The position numbers and the translations under genes are program-made. The notes beneath the pieces are model-generated. The model did no database searches and was not told the origin of the DNA. It saw nothing but the letters and a program-made list of their open reading frames with translations. Below, in pieces: positions 8,656-15,730 of a stretch of 25,180 bases of DNA (positions are counted from its first letter, which is position 1; each line of letters starts with the position of its first letter). Source of the DNA: DATAYF01 sp036272735 (GTDB taxonomy: Bacteria > Chloroflexota > Ktedonobacteria > Ktedonobacterales > Ktedonobacteraceae); NCBI GenBank assembly GCA_036272735.1, contig DATAYF010000117.1, positions 1 to 25,180 of the forward strand, in the 5' to 3' direction.

Positions 8656-8964
8656 ATGATGACAACCTTTGATGTGCTGGCCGAGCCAATGCGCAGGCGT
8701 ATGCTGGACTTACTGCGCGAACAACCTCGCCTGGTAGGCGAGTTGGCCGACCTACTTGACATGAGCCAGCCCGCCATCTCGAAACACTTACGCGTGCTCC
8801 GCGAAGTGGGCCTGGTCCACGCACGCCAGGATGCACAGCGGCGCTGGTACGAATTGCGTCCCGATCCGCTAGCCGAAGTTGATGCCTGGCTGGAACCATA
8901 TCGGAAGCTCTGGGGTGATCGTCTTGATGCCCTGGAACGTCACTTGAACGAGAAGAAGGAGTAA
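8656..8964 (+). CDS. ArsR-family winged-helix repressor
   Basis: This is a small dimeric DNA-binding repressor of 102 aa. The core reads FDVLAEPMRRRMLDLLRE, then LVGELADLLDMSQPAISKHL as the recognition helix-turn-helix, then VLREVGLVHARQDAQRRWYE as the wing. There are no cysteine metal-binding motifs, so metal sensing is unlikely; it belongs with the ArsR-like regulators that sit before SRPBCC/AHSA1 genes. Two adjacent ATGs (8656, 8659) are possible starts. There is no Shine-Dalgarno, which agrees with the promoter placing the 5' end at the start codon. The downstream SRPBCC gene begins 4 bp after its stop, so the two form an operon. Confidence 0.88.
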   Translation: MMTTFDVLAEPMRRRMLDLLREQPRLVGELADLLDMSQPAISKHLRVLREVGLVHARQDAQRRWYELRPDPLAEVDAWLEPYRKLWGDRLDALERHLNEKKE

Positions 8965-8968
8965 TCTG

Positions 8969-9505
8969 ATGTCCACACCGTTTCACTCACCTACTACCGG
9001 CAGTCCCGCTGATGGCACTATCGAAACACAGGGGAACTCTCATATACTGCGTTTCGAGCGCTATCTTCCTCATTCCATCGAACAGGTTTGGGCGGCCATC
9101 ACCGAACCCCGGCAACTCGTTGCCTGGCTGGCCGAGGCTGACGTCGAACTCTCCAAGGGCGGGCATGTTCAGCTACGCTGGCTCAATACTGATGAGCATG
9201 GAAACCAGGCCGTCATGAACGCAACCATTACGCAGCTTGATCCGCCGCGACTGCTTGAGTACGCGGGCGATATTCATGGGGTGCTCCGCTGGGAACTGCG
9301 AGAAGAAGCTTCCGGCTGCATCCTGACCTTCAGCAGCACGCTTCCTGCTTCCATCAACCGCCTGCCCGAAACGCTTGCTGGCTGGCACACCCATCTCGAC
9401 TTCCTCACGGAGGCTCTGGATGGTCAGGCGGTCGACTGGTCTCACTGGCCGCTAGATCGCTGGACCAGGCATTACGAGCGCTATTCGCAGAAGCAGAGCT
9501 ACTAG
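8969..9505 (+). CDS. SRPBCC / AHSA1-like (START-superfamily) protein
   Basis: This is a helix-grip fold protein with a ligand cavity, similar to the C-terminal domain of activators of Hsp90 ATPase. The conserved opening is RFERYLPHSIEQVWAAITEP (about residues 29-48), followed by the LVAWLAEADVELSKGG segment, the TITQLDPPRLLEYA strand and the terminal helix WHTHLDFLTEALDG. The gene starts 4 bp after arsR with a GAAGGAG ribosome site overlapping the arsR end, so translation is probably coupled. ArsR-SRPBCC pairs are common and the partner is usually of unknown ligand. The 178-aa length is ordinary. Confidence 0.85.
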   Translation: MSTPFHSPTTGSPADGTIETQGNSHILRFERYLPHSIEQVWAAITEPRQLVAWLAEADVELSKGGHVQLRWLNTDEHGNQAVMNATITQLDPPRLLEYAGDIHGVLRWELREEASGCILTFSSTLPASINRLPETLAGWHTHLDFLTEALDGQAVDWSHWPLDRWTRHYERYSQKQSY

Positions 9506-9526
9506 CAGCATAAAGTGAGCAAAAAA

Positions 9527-9556
9527 GAAAGGCTGCTAGCAAGCTAGCAACCTTTC
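9527..9556 (-). terminator. Intrinsic terminator for the debranching-type glycosidase gene
   Basis: GAAAGG-TGCTAGC arms pair around a 2-base loop with one C/A mismatch. Read on the minus strand the stem is followed by TTTCTTTTTT, so it chiefly serves the minus-strand gene, while also lying between two convergent genes. Confidence 0.75.
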
Positions 9557-9577
9557 CTCTATTCTGAATATCCTTCC

Positions 9578-11755
9578 CTACAACACCCGCACATCCGCCT
9601 CGTTTTGTTTGCCAATAATCACTTCGGTATATTCGCCTGTGCGAATGAAACGTAGATGGACATGTTTCTGGCCCACATAGAGGCCGCTGATCTCTAATGA
9701 TGGCAACCAATCGGGCAGCGTGGGCCGGTCGAGCGTCAAACGCTGCTGCTCCGCGTCTGGCTGAAAGCCGAGCAGCGAGTTGAGCAGCATATACGAGGCT
9801 CCGGTGGCCCAGGCTTGTGGCGAACAAGCAACCGGGTAGCGCGTCGGCCCGTAGCCCAGGCGTTGCGGAAAGCCACAGTACAGTTCGGGCAGTCGTGCCC
9901 GTTCGTAGTAGCGGCTGGCCTGCAACAGATCTTCTAGCAGCACTCCCGCTTCCCGCTTGCCATCGTAGCGTGCGAAGCCTGCACCCACTACAGCGCTATC
10001 GTGCGGCCACACGGAGCCATTATGGTAGCTCATCGGGTTGTAGCGCGCCTCTTGCGTGGAGAGTGTGCGAATGCCCCAGCCGCTATGCATATCCTCGCGC
10101 ATCATGCGGCGTGTCATCGCCTGCGCCAGTTCTTTTGGCAGTATGCCACTCCACAGGCAGTGCCCAGGATTCGACGAGACCACGGCGCACGGCTTTTTGT
10201 CGCCATCCAACGCCAGGTAGCACGTCTGCTCCTCCTCCCACCAGAAGTCGCGCAAGAAACGTTCCTGCATGCTGTTGGCCTTCTGCTCCCAGCGCTCGGC
10301 CGTTCCCTCCTCGCCTAGCTGGCGAGCCAGGTAGCTCATGGCGCGGAAGGCGGCATAGGCGTAGCCCTGCACCTCGCAGAGCGCGATGGGCGTTTTCGCC
10401 AGTTGTCCATCACTGTGCGAGACCGCATCGTTTGAATCTTTCCAGCCCTGGTTTCCCAATCCCTTCGCGGAGAAGGTGCCGTATTCCAGAAAACCGTCGC
10501 CATCGCGGTCGCCGTATTCGATGATCCAGTTCGCCGCCGCCAGCGCGTTGGGCCAAAGTTCCTTCAAGAAGGCGATATCGTTGGTCCAGCGTGTGTAGCC
10601 TTCCAACGTGATTAAAAAGAGTGGCGTGGCGTCAATGGTGCCGTAGTAAGGCACGAAGGGGATTTCATGGCAATTTGCCATCTCGCCCGTGCGGAACTCG
10701 TGCAAGATTTTGCCCGGCTCTTCGTCGGTAAAAGCGTCAACTTTGCTTCCCTGGTAGGCAGCGAGAAAGGCCAGCGTGCCACGTGCTACCTCTGGAAACC
10801 AGGGCAGAAATTGCTGGGTGGCAATCAGGCCGTCGCGTCCAAAGGGACAGCAGAACCAGGGGATGCCCGCGTAGGGATAATAGCCCTGTGGCGTCTGTGT
10901 GCTCAGCATAACCAGATCGTGCATGCCGCGCTGCAACAACTGGTTGAAGTGCACGTCGCCACTCTCGATCGTTGGCTCACGCAACGCGCCCAGTTGCGAC
11001 GCGCTGGTATTGGGCATGAGCGTTTTTGTATCCGTGTCGCTCATCTGCACGACGAGTCGCAGCTCAACCGGCTCGCCGCGCTGCAACTGCAACTGCCAAT
11101 TGACGTTGCCCGGCTCTGCCTGCTCGATGGGTGGCATAAAGCCGACGTGTGTGTAGCGTTCGACATCATCACAGCCACGATAGCCAAGCACAAGGGCGTC
11201 TGTGGTCTGCTGTGGCTGCGCCATCTGTCCATGCTGCTTGCGGGTCGCACCGCGCATCTCGAAGAGGTCACAAAAATCTGCGCCCATGCTCAATTGTAAG
11301 CTGAGGTCAACCGGCGTGGCGTGAAAGCTGGTGACAGTAATGGTCTCGATCAACTGGTCTGCCAGCAGCTCTAGCTGTCGCCCGATGTGGATCTCGCCTT
11401 GCCCGATGGTCTCGGCTTTCTGGTCGCTTAAGGTCTCATTCGACAGGTCGATGCGGCACGTATCGCCTCTTTCGGCAACACTATGGGATAACATCATGAG
11501 TGGATGACCATGCAAAAGCAGATTGCACGAACGTAAAAAGCGCGCACCATGCCAGAAGAGGCCCATTTCCTTACTGGCCGTGAGAAAATCGCCGCTAATA
11601 TCTGAAATTAGGAAAGCATCACCGCTCTTCAATACAATTTGTTGAATTGGTAGCGTGCTACTGTCCTGAATATGTAACCCTTCTTCTTCTTTTTCGGTTT
11701 CCATACGTAAGTTGTTTTTGGCTTCCATAATTATTTCTGGCGTTGAATTGATCAT
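9578..11755 (-). CDS. Glycogen-debranching-type glycosidase (amylo-alpha-1,6-glucosidase family)
   Basis: This is a two-domain protein of 725 aa. The N-terminal beta-rich domain (about residues 40-290) matches the bacterial GDE N-terminal family: SGDAFLISDISGDF and GLFWHGARFL (65-74). The C-terminal part (about 295-705) is an (alpha/alpha)6 barrel with PFGRDGL (304-310), the characteristic EEPGKILHEFRTGE stretch (about 345-358) and a terminal PVACSPQAWATGA segment. The role is probably cleavage of alpha-glucosidic branches in glycogen or related glucans in the cytoplasm; no signal peptide is seen. The first ATG is used, with AAGGTGG about ten bases upstream. A 20-bp palindrome lies 188 bp upstream. 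Related six-hairpin glycosidases act on other sugars, so the substrate is inferred. Confidence 0.82.
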   Translation of the reverse strand: MINSTPEIIMEAKNNLRMETEKEEEGLHIQDSSTLPIQQIVLKSGDAFLISDISGDFLTASKEMGLFWHGARFLRSCNLLLHGHPLMMLSHSVAERGDTCRIDLSNETLSDQKAETIGQGEIHIGRQLELLADQLIETITVTSFHATPVDLSLQLSMGADFCDLFEMRGATRKQHGQMAQPQQTTDALVLGYRGCDDVERYTHVGFMPPIEQAEPGNVNWQLQLQRGEPVELRLVVQMSDTDTKTLMPNTSASQLGALREPTIESGDVHFNQLLQRGMHDLVMLSTQTPQGYYPYAGIPWFCCPFGRDGLIATQQFLPWFPEVARGTLAFLAAYQGSKVDAFTDEEPGKILHEFRTGEMANCHEIPFVPYYGTIDATPLFLITLEGYTRWTNDIAFLKELWPNALAAANWIIEYGDRDGDGFLEYGTFSAKGLGNQGWKDSNDAVSHSDGQLAKTPIALCEVQGYAYAAFRAMSYLARQLGEEGTAERWEQKANSMQERFLRDFWWEEEQTCYLALDGDKKPCAVVSSNPGHCLWSGILPKELAQAMTRRMMREDMHSGWGIRTLSTQEARYNPMSYHNGSVWPHDSAVVGAGFARYDGKREAGVLLEDLLQASRYYERARLPELYCGFPQRLGYGPTRYPVACSPQAWATGASYMLLNSLLGFQPDAEQQRLTLDRPTLPDWLPSLEISGLYVGQKHVHLRFIRTGEYTEVIIGKQNEADVRVL

Positions 11756-11942
11756 GCGAATAAATCCACCTTGTAGATTTCAATAGCAGTCAATAGATGT
11801 CTCTAAATGACCCTTTTCTTTCGAACTTGTTTTCTGTGGTATTTTTGCCTGTATGAATGCGTGATTATGGAAAAAGATAAATACGCCCCGACTCAATTGC
11901 AGAGCCGTGGGCGTGTGTGCTTGCTTGCTACAGGGTTCCCTT

Positions 11943-11962
11943 GTTATAGGGTACCCTATAAC
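11943..11962. promoter_or_regulatory. 20-bp perfect palindrome upstream of the debranching-type gene
   Basis: GTTATAGGGT is followed directly by its reverse complement. The site lies in the 259-bp gap between the aldo/keto reductase stop and the glycosidase start. It is AT-flanked and has no T-tract, so an operator for a dimeric repressor (a LacI, GntR or TetR type) is likelier than a terminator. No matching regulator gene is adjacent. Confidence 0.45.
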
Positions 11963-12014
11963 GAAGCAAGGAGTGATTATGATAGTACTTTTGGGGGGTA
12001 GGGCTCTACTATTA

Positions 12015-13004
12015 TTACCAGCGCGCGTGTACCTGCCCGCGTACTTTGCGATCATAAACGTTCTGGACACGACGCATGGTTTCCTCGCTCAGTGCGGGTA
12101 GCGCCGCTGCTGTGCTGTTTTCGGTCGCCTGCTGGGGATTTTTGGCACCCGCGATGACCGTGCTGACGGCGGGGAACATCAAAATCCAGCGCAGGGCGAA
12201 CTGCGCGAGTGTTGCGCCCTGTGGCACCAACTGGCGCAACTCCTCGACCGCTTCCAGTCCCGTTTGATAGTCGACGCCGGAAAAGGTTTCTCCCTGGTCG
12301 AAGGCTTCGCCATGCCGATTGAAGTTGCGGTGATCCTGGGCATCGAAGTGCGTGTCGGGACGAAATTTGCCCGTGAGCAACCCGCTTGCCAATGGGACGC
12401 GCACGATGACCCCAACCTTGCGTTCGTGTGCCACCGCGAAAAACTGTTCCGCCGGTTTCAGTCGGAACATGTTGAAGATGATTTGCACCGTCTCCACGTT
12501 TGGGTAGCGTATGGCCTGCATGGCCTCTTCGACCTTTTCTACGCTGACCCCGTAGTGGCGAATTTTTCCGGCCTGTACCAGGCCGTCGAGTGCCGCAAAC
12601 ACTTCGGGACGTCCGTAGACGGCGCTCGGCGGACAATGTAACTGCACGAGATCGAGCGCCTCGACATCCAGATTTTTCAGGCTGCGCTCAATAAAAGCGG
12701 TCAGATTTTGCTGGTTATAACCGTCCGCCACGTGTGGGTTGAGCCTGCGCCCGGTCTTGGTGGCGATAAATAGAGATTCTTTGCGCTCTTTGCGCACCTG
12801 AGCCACGAGCTGCTCCGAGTGTCCGTCACCATAAACGTCGGCGGTATCGATAAAATTCACGCCCAGGTCAATCGCTTTATGTAAGGCGGCAATGGCCGCC
12901 GTATCGTCTACCTGGCTGCCCCACGCGTCGCCACCGATGCCCCAACTGCCAAAGCCCATCACCGACGCATTCCAGCCAGTCCGCCCTAGTGCTCGTTGTT
13001 CCAC
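12015..13004 (-). CDS. Aldo/keto reductase
   Basis: This is an NADPH-dependent TIM-barrel oxidoreductase of 329 aa. The AKR signature and tetrad are present: FIDTADVYGDGHSE with Asp53 and Tyr58, Lys83 in IATKTG, and His123 in LVQLHCPP. The C-terminal cofactor region reads STVIAGAKNPQQATEN. The start is a GTG with GAGGAGAG seven bases upstream; the frame is open for 43 more codons, but that extension would run through the 66-bp palindrome and has no ribosome site. The nearest relatives are YajO/YhdN-like general reductases; the physiological substrate is unknown. Confidence 0.88.
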   Translation of the reverse strand: MEQRALGRTGWNASVMGFGSWGIGGDAWGSQVDDTAAIAALHKAIDLGVNFIDTADVYGDGHSEQLVAQVRKERKESLFIATKTGRRLNPHVADGYNQQNLTAFIERSLKNLDVEALDLVQLHCPPSAVYGRPEVFAALDGLVQAGKIRHYGVSVEKVEEAMQAIRYPNVETVQIIFNMFRLKPAEQFFAVAHERKVGVIVRVPLASGLLTGKFRPDTHFDAQDHRNFNRHGEAFDQGETFSGVDYQTGLEAVEELRQLVPQGATLAQFALRWILMFPAVSTVIAGAKNPQQATENSTAAALPALSEETMRRVQNVYDRKVRGQVHARW

Positions 13005-13078
13005 TGTAACGCTCTCCTCAATTTTCGTATAGAATTGCCGCATATTTCCGTAATAACAGATCACCCCCCGGGAATATT

Positions 13079-13144
13079 CCAGCAGCATATTGATGGACAT
13101 TGATGGTCCGGCCGGACCATCAATGTCCATCAATATGCTGCTGG
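13079..13144. repeat. 66-bp loop-free perfect palindrome (copy 1)
   Basis: Both 33-bp arms match exactly with no spacer. The centre is GGTCCGGCCGGACC (13105-13118). Moving outward each arm reads CATTGATGGTC, then a three-base spacer, then ATATTGAT, then GCTG-rich ends. There is no T-tract, so it is not a standard terminator. It sits 75 bp upstream of the GTG start of the aldo/keto reductase. See copy 2 for the shared core. Confidence 0.9.
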
Positions 13145-13261
13145 TGATAAAAAAAGAAAGAGCGTCTTAAAATTATAGATGGCTCTGCAAAGTCGCGTTC
13201 ATCTATCTATTATTGGTGATTCAAAAGCAAATGGCACGTCAGCAATTATCGATGGTTCTGC

Positions 13262-13335
13262 GACGCCATACATATATTGATAACCATTGATGGTCTAGCT
13301 AGACCATCAATGGTTATCAATATATGTATGGCGTC
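13262..13335. repeat. 74-bp loop-free perfect palindrome (copy 2)
   Basis: Both 37-bp arms match exactly with no spacer. The centre is TGGTCTAGCTAGACCA (13291-13306). It shares CATTGATGGTC and ATATTGAT with copy 1, but differs at the centre (TAG against CGG) and in the three-base spacer (AAC against GGA). Every difference is mirrored in the opposite arm, so symmetry has been kept. Centre-to-centre distance from copy 1 is 187 bp. Its right end abuts the -35 hexamer of the next promoter. Confidence 0.9.
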
Positions 13336-13364
13336 TTGCAAGGTGCCGTGCGCTCTGGTATACT
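13336..13364 (+). promoter_or_regulatory. Sigma70-type promoter directly beside palindrome 2
   Basis: TTGCAA (13336-13341) and TATACT (13359-13364) are spaced by exactly 17 bp. The -35 begins at the base after the 74-bp palindrome ends, so anything bound to the palindrome would touch RNA polymerase. The predicted start near 13371 gives a leader of about 325 bases before the DinB-like gene. Confidence 0.55.
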
Positions 13365-13411
13365 CAGCTCATTAGATGCCGTTTTTTTAGAACTGAAATG
13401 AGGTGCGATTT

Positions 13412-13477
13412 ATGAACGACATGCTCATTTCTCCAATGAGGCTATGCACCTCACGGGCGCGAGGCGTCTTCTGCTAA
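13412..13477 (+). CDS. Possible 21-codon leader peptide
   Basis: A short ORF, MNDMLISPMRLCTSRARGVFC, follows GAGGTG at a good distance and lies about 40 bases after the predicted transcription start. Its ribosome-site bases TGAGGTGC (13399-13406) can pair with GCACCTCA (13446-13453) inside the ORF, so ribosome movement could change the fold. There is no run of a single regulatory amino acid. This may be chance. Confidence 0.25.
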   Translation: MNDMLISPMRLCTSRARGVFC

Positions 13478-13696
13478 TTCACAAATGTTTGTGTAGGTCT
13501 TCGGATACATAACAGATCCCACGCTTCTTGTAATGCGCCCCCCATGCAAAGCCTTCTGATGGACATACGTTTATCAGGTTCATCTCTTCCAGGTGCATTG
13601 TCTCCAGTTGTTCCATCTTCATATGCGCTCTTACAGAGCCGAGTATGCCCTGTGCTTTTACACTGTTTCATAAGAAAGAAGCGAGGAAGAAAATCT

Positions 13697-14410
13697 ATGA
13701 TCCAACGTTCTTTTAAACCCATCTTGATTGATCTCTTGCGTCAGGCTCAGATTAGTCAGAATGCCTTTTTCCAGGAGTTGACCCCTACCGAACTGGCTAC
13801 CGTTGGCACATCAGAATATTGGTCTGCCAAAGACCATGTTGCCCACATGACTTTCTGGCGTCAACGCCTCGTGCTCAGGTTGCAAGCTATCATTCGTCAG
13901 GAGACGCCGCCGAAATCTGAAGATTTTGAGCAACTCAACCCTATTATCTTTGAGGAGCAACGTTATCGCCCCTGGTCAGATATTCTCTCCGAATCTGATC
14001 ATGTGTACGCCGAGCTTATTACACTCACTGATCAACTGACAGAAGAAGATTTGACTGCCTTCAATCGCTTCGCTTGGACGCACGAGGGAGCGCCGCTGTA
14101 CACCGATTTCATGGGCAATTGCTACGAGCATACCCAGCAGCACCTAGCGCAGTATTCTCTGGACCGTCACGATTTCAAACGCGCAATAGGCACCTATGAA
14201 GTCTGGGCCAATAGAGTCGTTGAGGCTGAGGTACCGGAAACCTTGAAAGGTTACATCTTCTATAATCTAGCTTGCTTTTACGCTACGCATGACAGGCTGG
14301 AGAAAGCGGCACCAGCCTTACAACAAGCCTTCACGTTGTATCCTCCTACCAGGGAATTTGCACGTACTGATCCCGACCTGATCGCGTTATGTCCCGATCA
14401 ATCTGAATAG
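13697..14410 (+). CDS. DinB/ClbS-like four-helix protein with a C-terminal TPR-like segment
   Basis: The first 160 residues look like a DinB-superfamily four-helix bundle: a W-SAKDHVAHMTFW motif (42-54) with His50, and a later YEHTQQHLAQY helix with His145 and His149, the usual three-histidine metal site. The last 50 residues (YIFYNLACFYATHDRLEKAAPALQQAF region) resemble a TPR unit. DinB-like proteins act as thiol transferases or as protective hydrolases such as ClbS, so a detoxifying role is possible but not shown. The ATG has GAGGAAG seven bases upstream; an upstream extension of the frame is not supported. The product is 237 aa. It is expressed from the promoter next to the large palindrome. 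Confidence 0.75.
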   Translation: MIQRSFKPILIDLLRQAQISQNAFFQELTPTELATVGTSEYWSAKDHVAHMTFWRQRLVLRLQAIIRQETPPKSEDFEQLNPIIFEEQRYRPWSDILSESDHVYAELITLTDQLTEEDLTAFNRFAWTHEGAPLYTDFMGNCYEHTQQHLAQYSLDRHDFKRAIGTYEVWANRVVEAEVPETLKGYIFYNLACFYATHDRLEKAAPALQQAFTLYPPTREFARTDPDLIALCPDQSE

Positions 14411-14434
14411 TCCTAGCAGAGTGACAGGCGAAAA

Positions 14435-14481
14435 CACGCCGAATACATAGATAATCGCTGATTATCTATGTATTCGGCGTG
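14435..14481. terminator. 21-bp-arm perfect hairpin after the DinB-like gene
   Basis: CACGCCGAATACATAGATAAT pairs perfectly with its downstream complement around a 5-base loop, 24 bp after the stop. There is no T-tract next to it, but a small TCCC/GGGA hairpin followed by T5 lies at 14487-14507 and may be the actual terminator. It ends 42 bp before the HipA-like gene, so the role could also be regulatory. Confidence 0.5.
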
Positions 14482-14523
14482 GGTCGTCCCTCGCGGGAGT
14501 CGTTTTTATGTTAGAATGAGCTT

Positions 14524-15306
14524 ATGCTAAGAACACTCACTGCTACTCGCTACGTGACGCCGTTGCGGGAAGGCGGCTCGCTGCCTGCCATCGTGGAGGC
14601 CGATGATGACGGTCTCTACGTGTTGAAGTTTCGTGGGGCCGGGCAGGGACCAAAATCGCTGATTGCCGAACTGGTGGCGGGCGAAATTGCCCGCGCCCTG
14701 GCCCTGCCTGTGCCGGAAATCGTCTTTGTGGAGGTCGATGGTGTGCTCGGCCGCTCGGAGCCAGATTTTGAGATCCAGGCGCTGCTCAAAGCCAGTGCTG
14801 GCCTCAACCTTGCTCTTGATTTCCTGCCCGGCTCGCTCACCTTCGAGGCGCGTGATGGGGCCGCGCTCGATCCGCTGCTGGTCTCGTCGATAGTCTGGTT
14901 CGACGCCTACATGACCAACGTTGATCGCACGGTGCGCAATACCAACATGCTCTTCTGGCATAAACGCCTACTGCTAATCGATCACGGGGCCGCGCTATAC
15001 TTTCATCATATCGATGGCGACTACCTGGCACGTAGTCGCACACCGTTTGCGCAGATCAAGGATCATGTACTGCTGCCCTTTGCCAGCGCCTTGTTGGAGG
15101 CGGATGCACGCCTCAAGCCGCTGTTAACGGCACCAAAATTGCAGGAAATCGTGGAGATGATCCCCGCTTCCTGGCTGGCCGACGATGATCCTTTTGCCAA
15201 TCCCGCCACGCGCCGCGCTGCCTACGTGGCCTATCTGCTGGATCGCCTGGCCCATTCGCATATCTTCGTTGAGGAGGCTCTGCATGCCCGCGACGAACTC
15301 GTATGA
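14524..15306 (+). CDS. HipA-like protein kinase
   Basis: This 260-aa kinase-fold protein resembles the stand-alone HipA-like family (HipA_2) rather than full-length HipA. Lys35 in VLKF is the likely ATP-binding lysine, with a nearby glycine-rich FRGAGQGPKS. The catalytic loop is NVDRTVRNTN with Asp134 and Asn141. The metal-binding DFG equivalent is LIDHG with Asp153. The N-terminal subdomain is short and there is no HipB-type DNA-binding partner next to it. The stop overlaps the downstream DUF3037 gene by 23 bp, giving tight coupling. HipA kinases phosphorylate translation factors such as aminoacyl-tRNA synthetases; whether this branch does so is not known to me. The Shine-Dalgarno is weak. 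Confidence 0.82.
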   Translation: MLRTLTATRYVTPLREGGSLPAIVEADDDGLYVLKFRGAGQGPKSLIAELVAGEIARALALPVPEIVFVEVDGVLGRSEPDFEIQALLKASAGLNLALDFLPGSLTFEARDGAALDPLLVSSIVWFDAYMTNVDRTVRNTNMLFWHKRLLLIDHGAALYFHHIDGDYLARSRTPFAQIKDHVLLPFASALLEADARLKPLLTAPKLQEIVEMIPASWLADDDPFANPATRRAAYVAYLLDRLAHSHIFVEEALHARDELV

Positions 15307-15670
15307 TTATGCCGTTATCCGCGTGGTTCCCTGTGAGGAGCGTGGTGAGTCTATCAATGTAGGGGTGTTGCTGTTCTGTCGCACGCAGCGTTTCCTTGGC
15401 AGCGCTATGCATCTCGATCCTTTACGCGTGCAGGCGCTCGCGCCCACGCTGGACCTGGCCTTCGTGCAGCGTCACCTGGACACTATCGAACTGATCTGCC
15501 AGGGCAAACACGAAGCCGGACCCATCGCGTACCTGTCGCAATCCGAACGCTTCCACTGGCTGGTGGCCCCACGCAGCACGATCATTCAGACCTCACCGGT
15601 CCACAGCGGCCTCTCCACCGACCCCGCCGCTACGCTCGCACAATTGCTGCAAAAGCTGGTGCTTATCTGA
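15284..15670 (+). CDS. DUF3037 protein, partner of the HipA-like kinase
   Basis: The N-terminus YDYAVIRVVPCEERGESINVG followed by VLLFC is the DUF3037 signature. The product is 128 aa, which is normal for the family. The start is an ATG inside the 3' end of the kinase gene, with GAGGAGG six bases upstream; the 23-bp overlap implies translational coupling and matched dosage. No enzyme motif is visible. From memory, DUF3037 genes recur beside HipA-like kinases, so a regulatory or antitoxin-like role, or a shared pathway, is a reasonable inference. No biochemical function is known to me. Confidence 0.85.
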   Translation: MPATNSYDYAVIRVVPCEERGESINVGVLLFCRTQRFLGSAMHLDPLRVQALAPTLDLAFVQRHLDTIELICQGKHEAGPIAYLSQSERFHWLVAPRSTIIQTSPVHSGLSTDPAATLAQLLQKLVLI

Positions 15671-15730
15671 ACCTGGTTACATTAGTTGTATCCTCAGTTG
15701 CGGCACACCTGGCAAGCGTATAACAAGACA

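Larger units (their letters stand above)
13005..13696. other. Divergent intergenic region carrying twin palindromes, a promoter and a long leader
   Basis: About 690 bp lie between the aldo/keto reductase start and the DinB-like gene start. The region holds two loop-free perfect palindromes (entered separately), a weaker ATAGATG/CATCTAT inverted repeat between them (13175-13206), and two similar blocks AATTATAGATGGCTCTGC and AATTATCGATGGTTCTGC. The GATGG word in those blocks also occurs in the palindromes. To the right are a promoter, a possible 21-codon leader ORF and about 220 bp without recognisable content. I could not find a confident promoter for the reductase gene. Confidence 0.6.

Noticed and set aside
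8656..8964. Arsenic or metal-sensing role for the ArsR-family gene
   Set aside because: No cysteine metal-site motif is present and there is no arsenic or metal-efflux gene nearby; the partner is an SRPBCC protein.
9817..11299. Two long plus-strand frames (235 and 210 codons) inside the glycosidase gene
   Set aside because: Low-complexity Arg/Ser/Pro and Ala/Leu/His-rich composition without domains; they are antisense to a well-supported gene.
11780..12070. 96-codon minus-strand frame between the reductase and the glycosidase genes
   Set aside because: It overlaps the reductase end and the 20-bp palindrome, with no domain and no start signals.
13005..13133. 43-residue N-terminal extension of the aldo/keto reductase
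   Set aside because: It would be coded through half of the 66-bp palindrome and has no ribosome site or homology, whereas the GTG at 13004 has an excellent one and starts at the family N-terminus.
13079..13335. Twin palindromes as intrinsic terminators
   Set aside because: They are in a divergent promoter region, have no T-tract and no loop, and neither follows a gene end.
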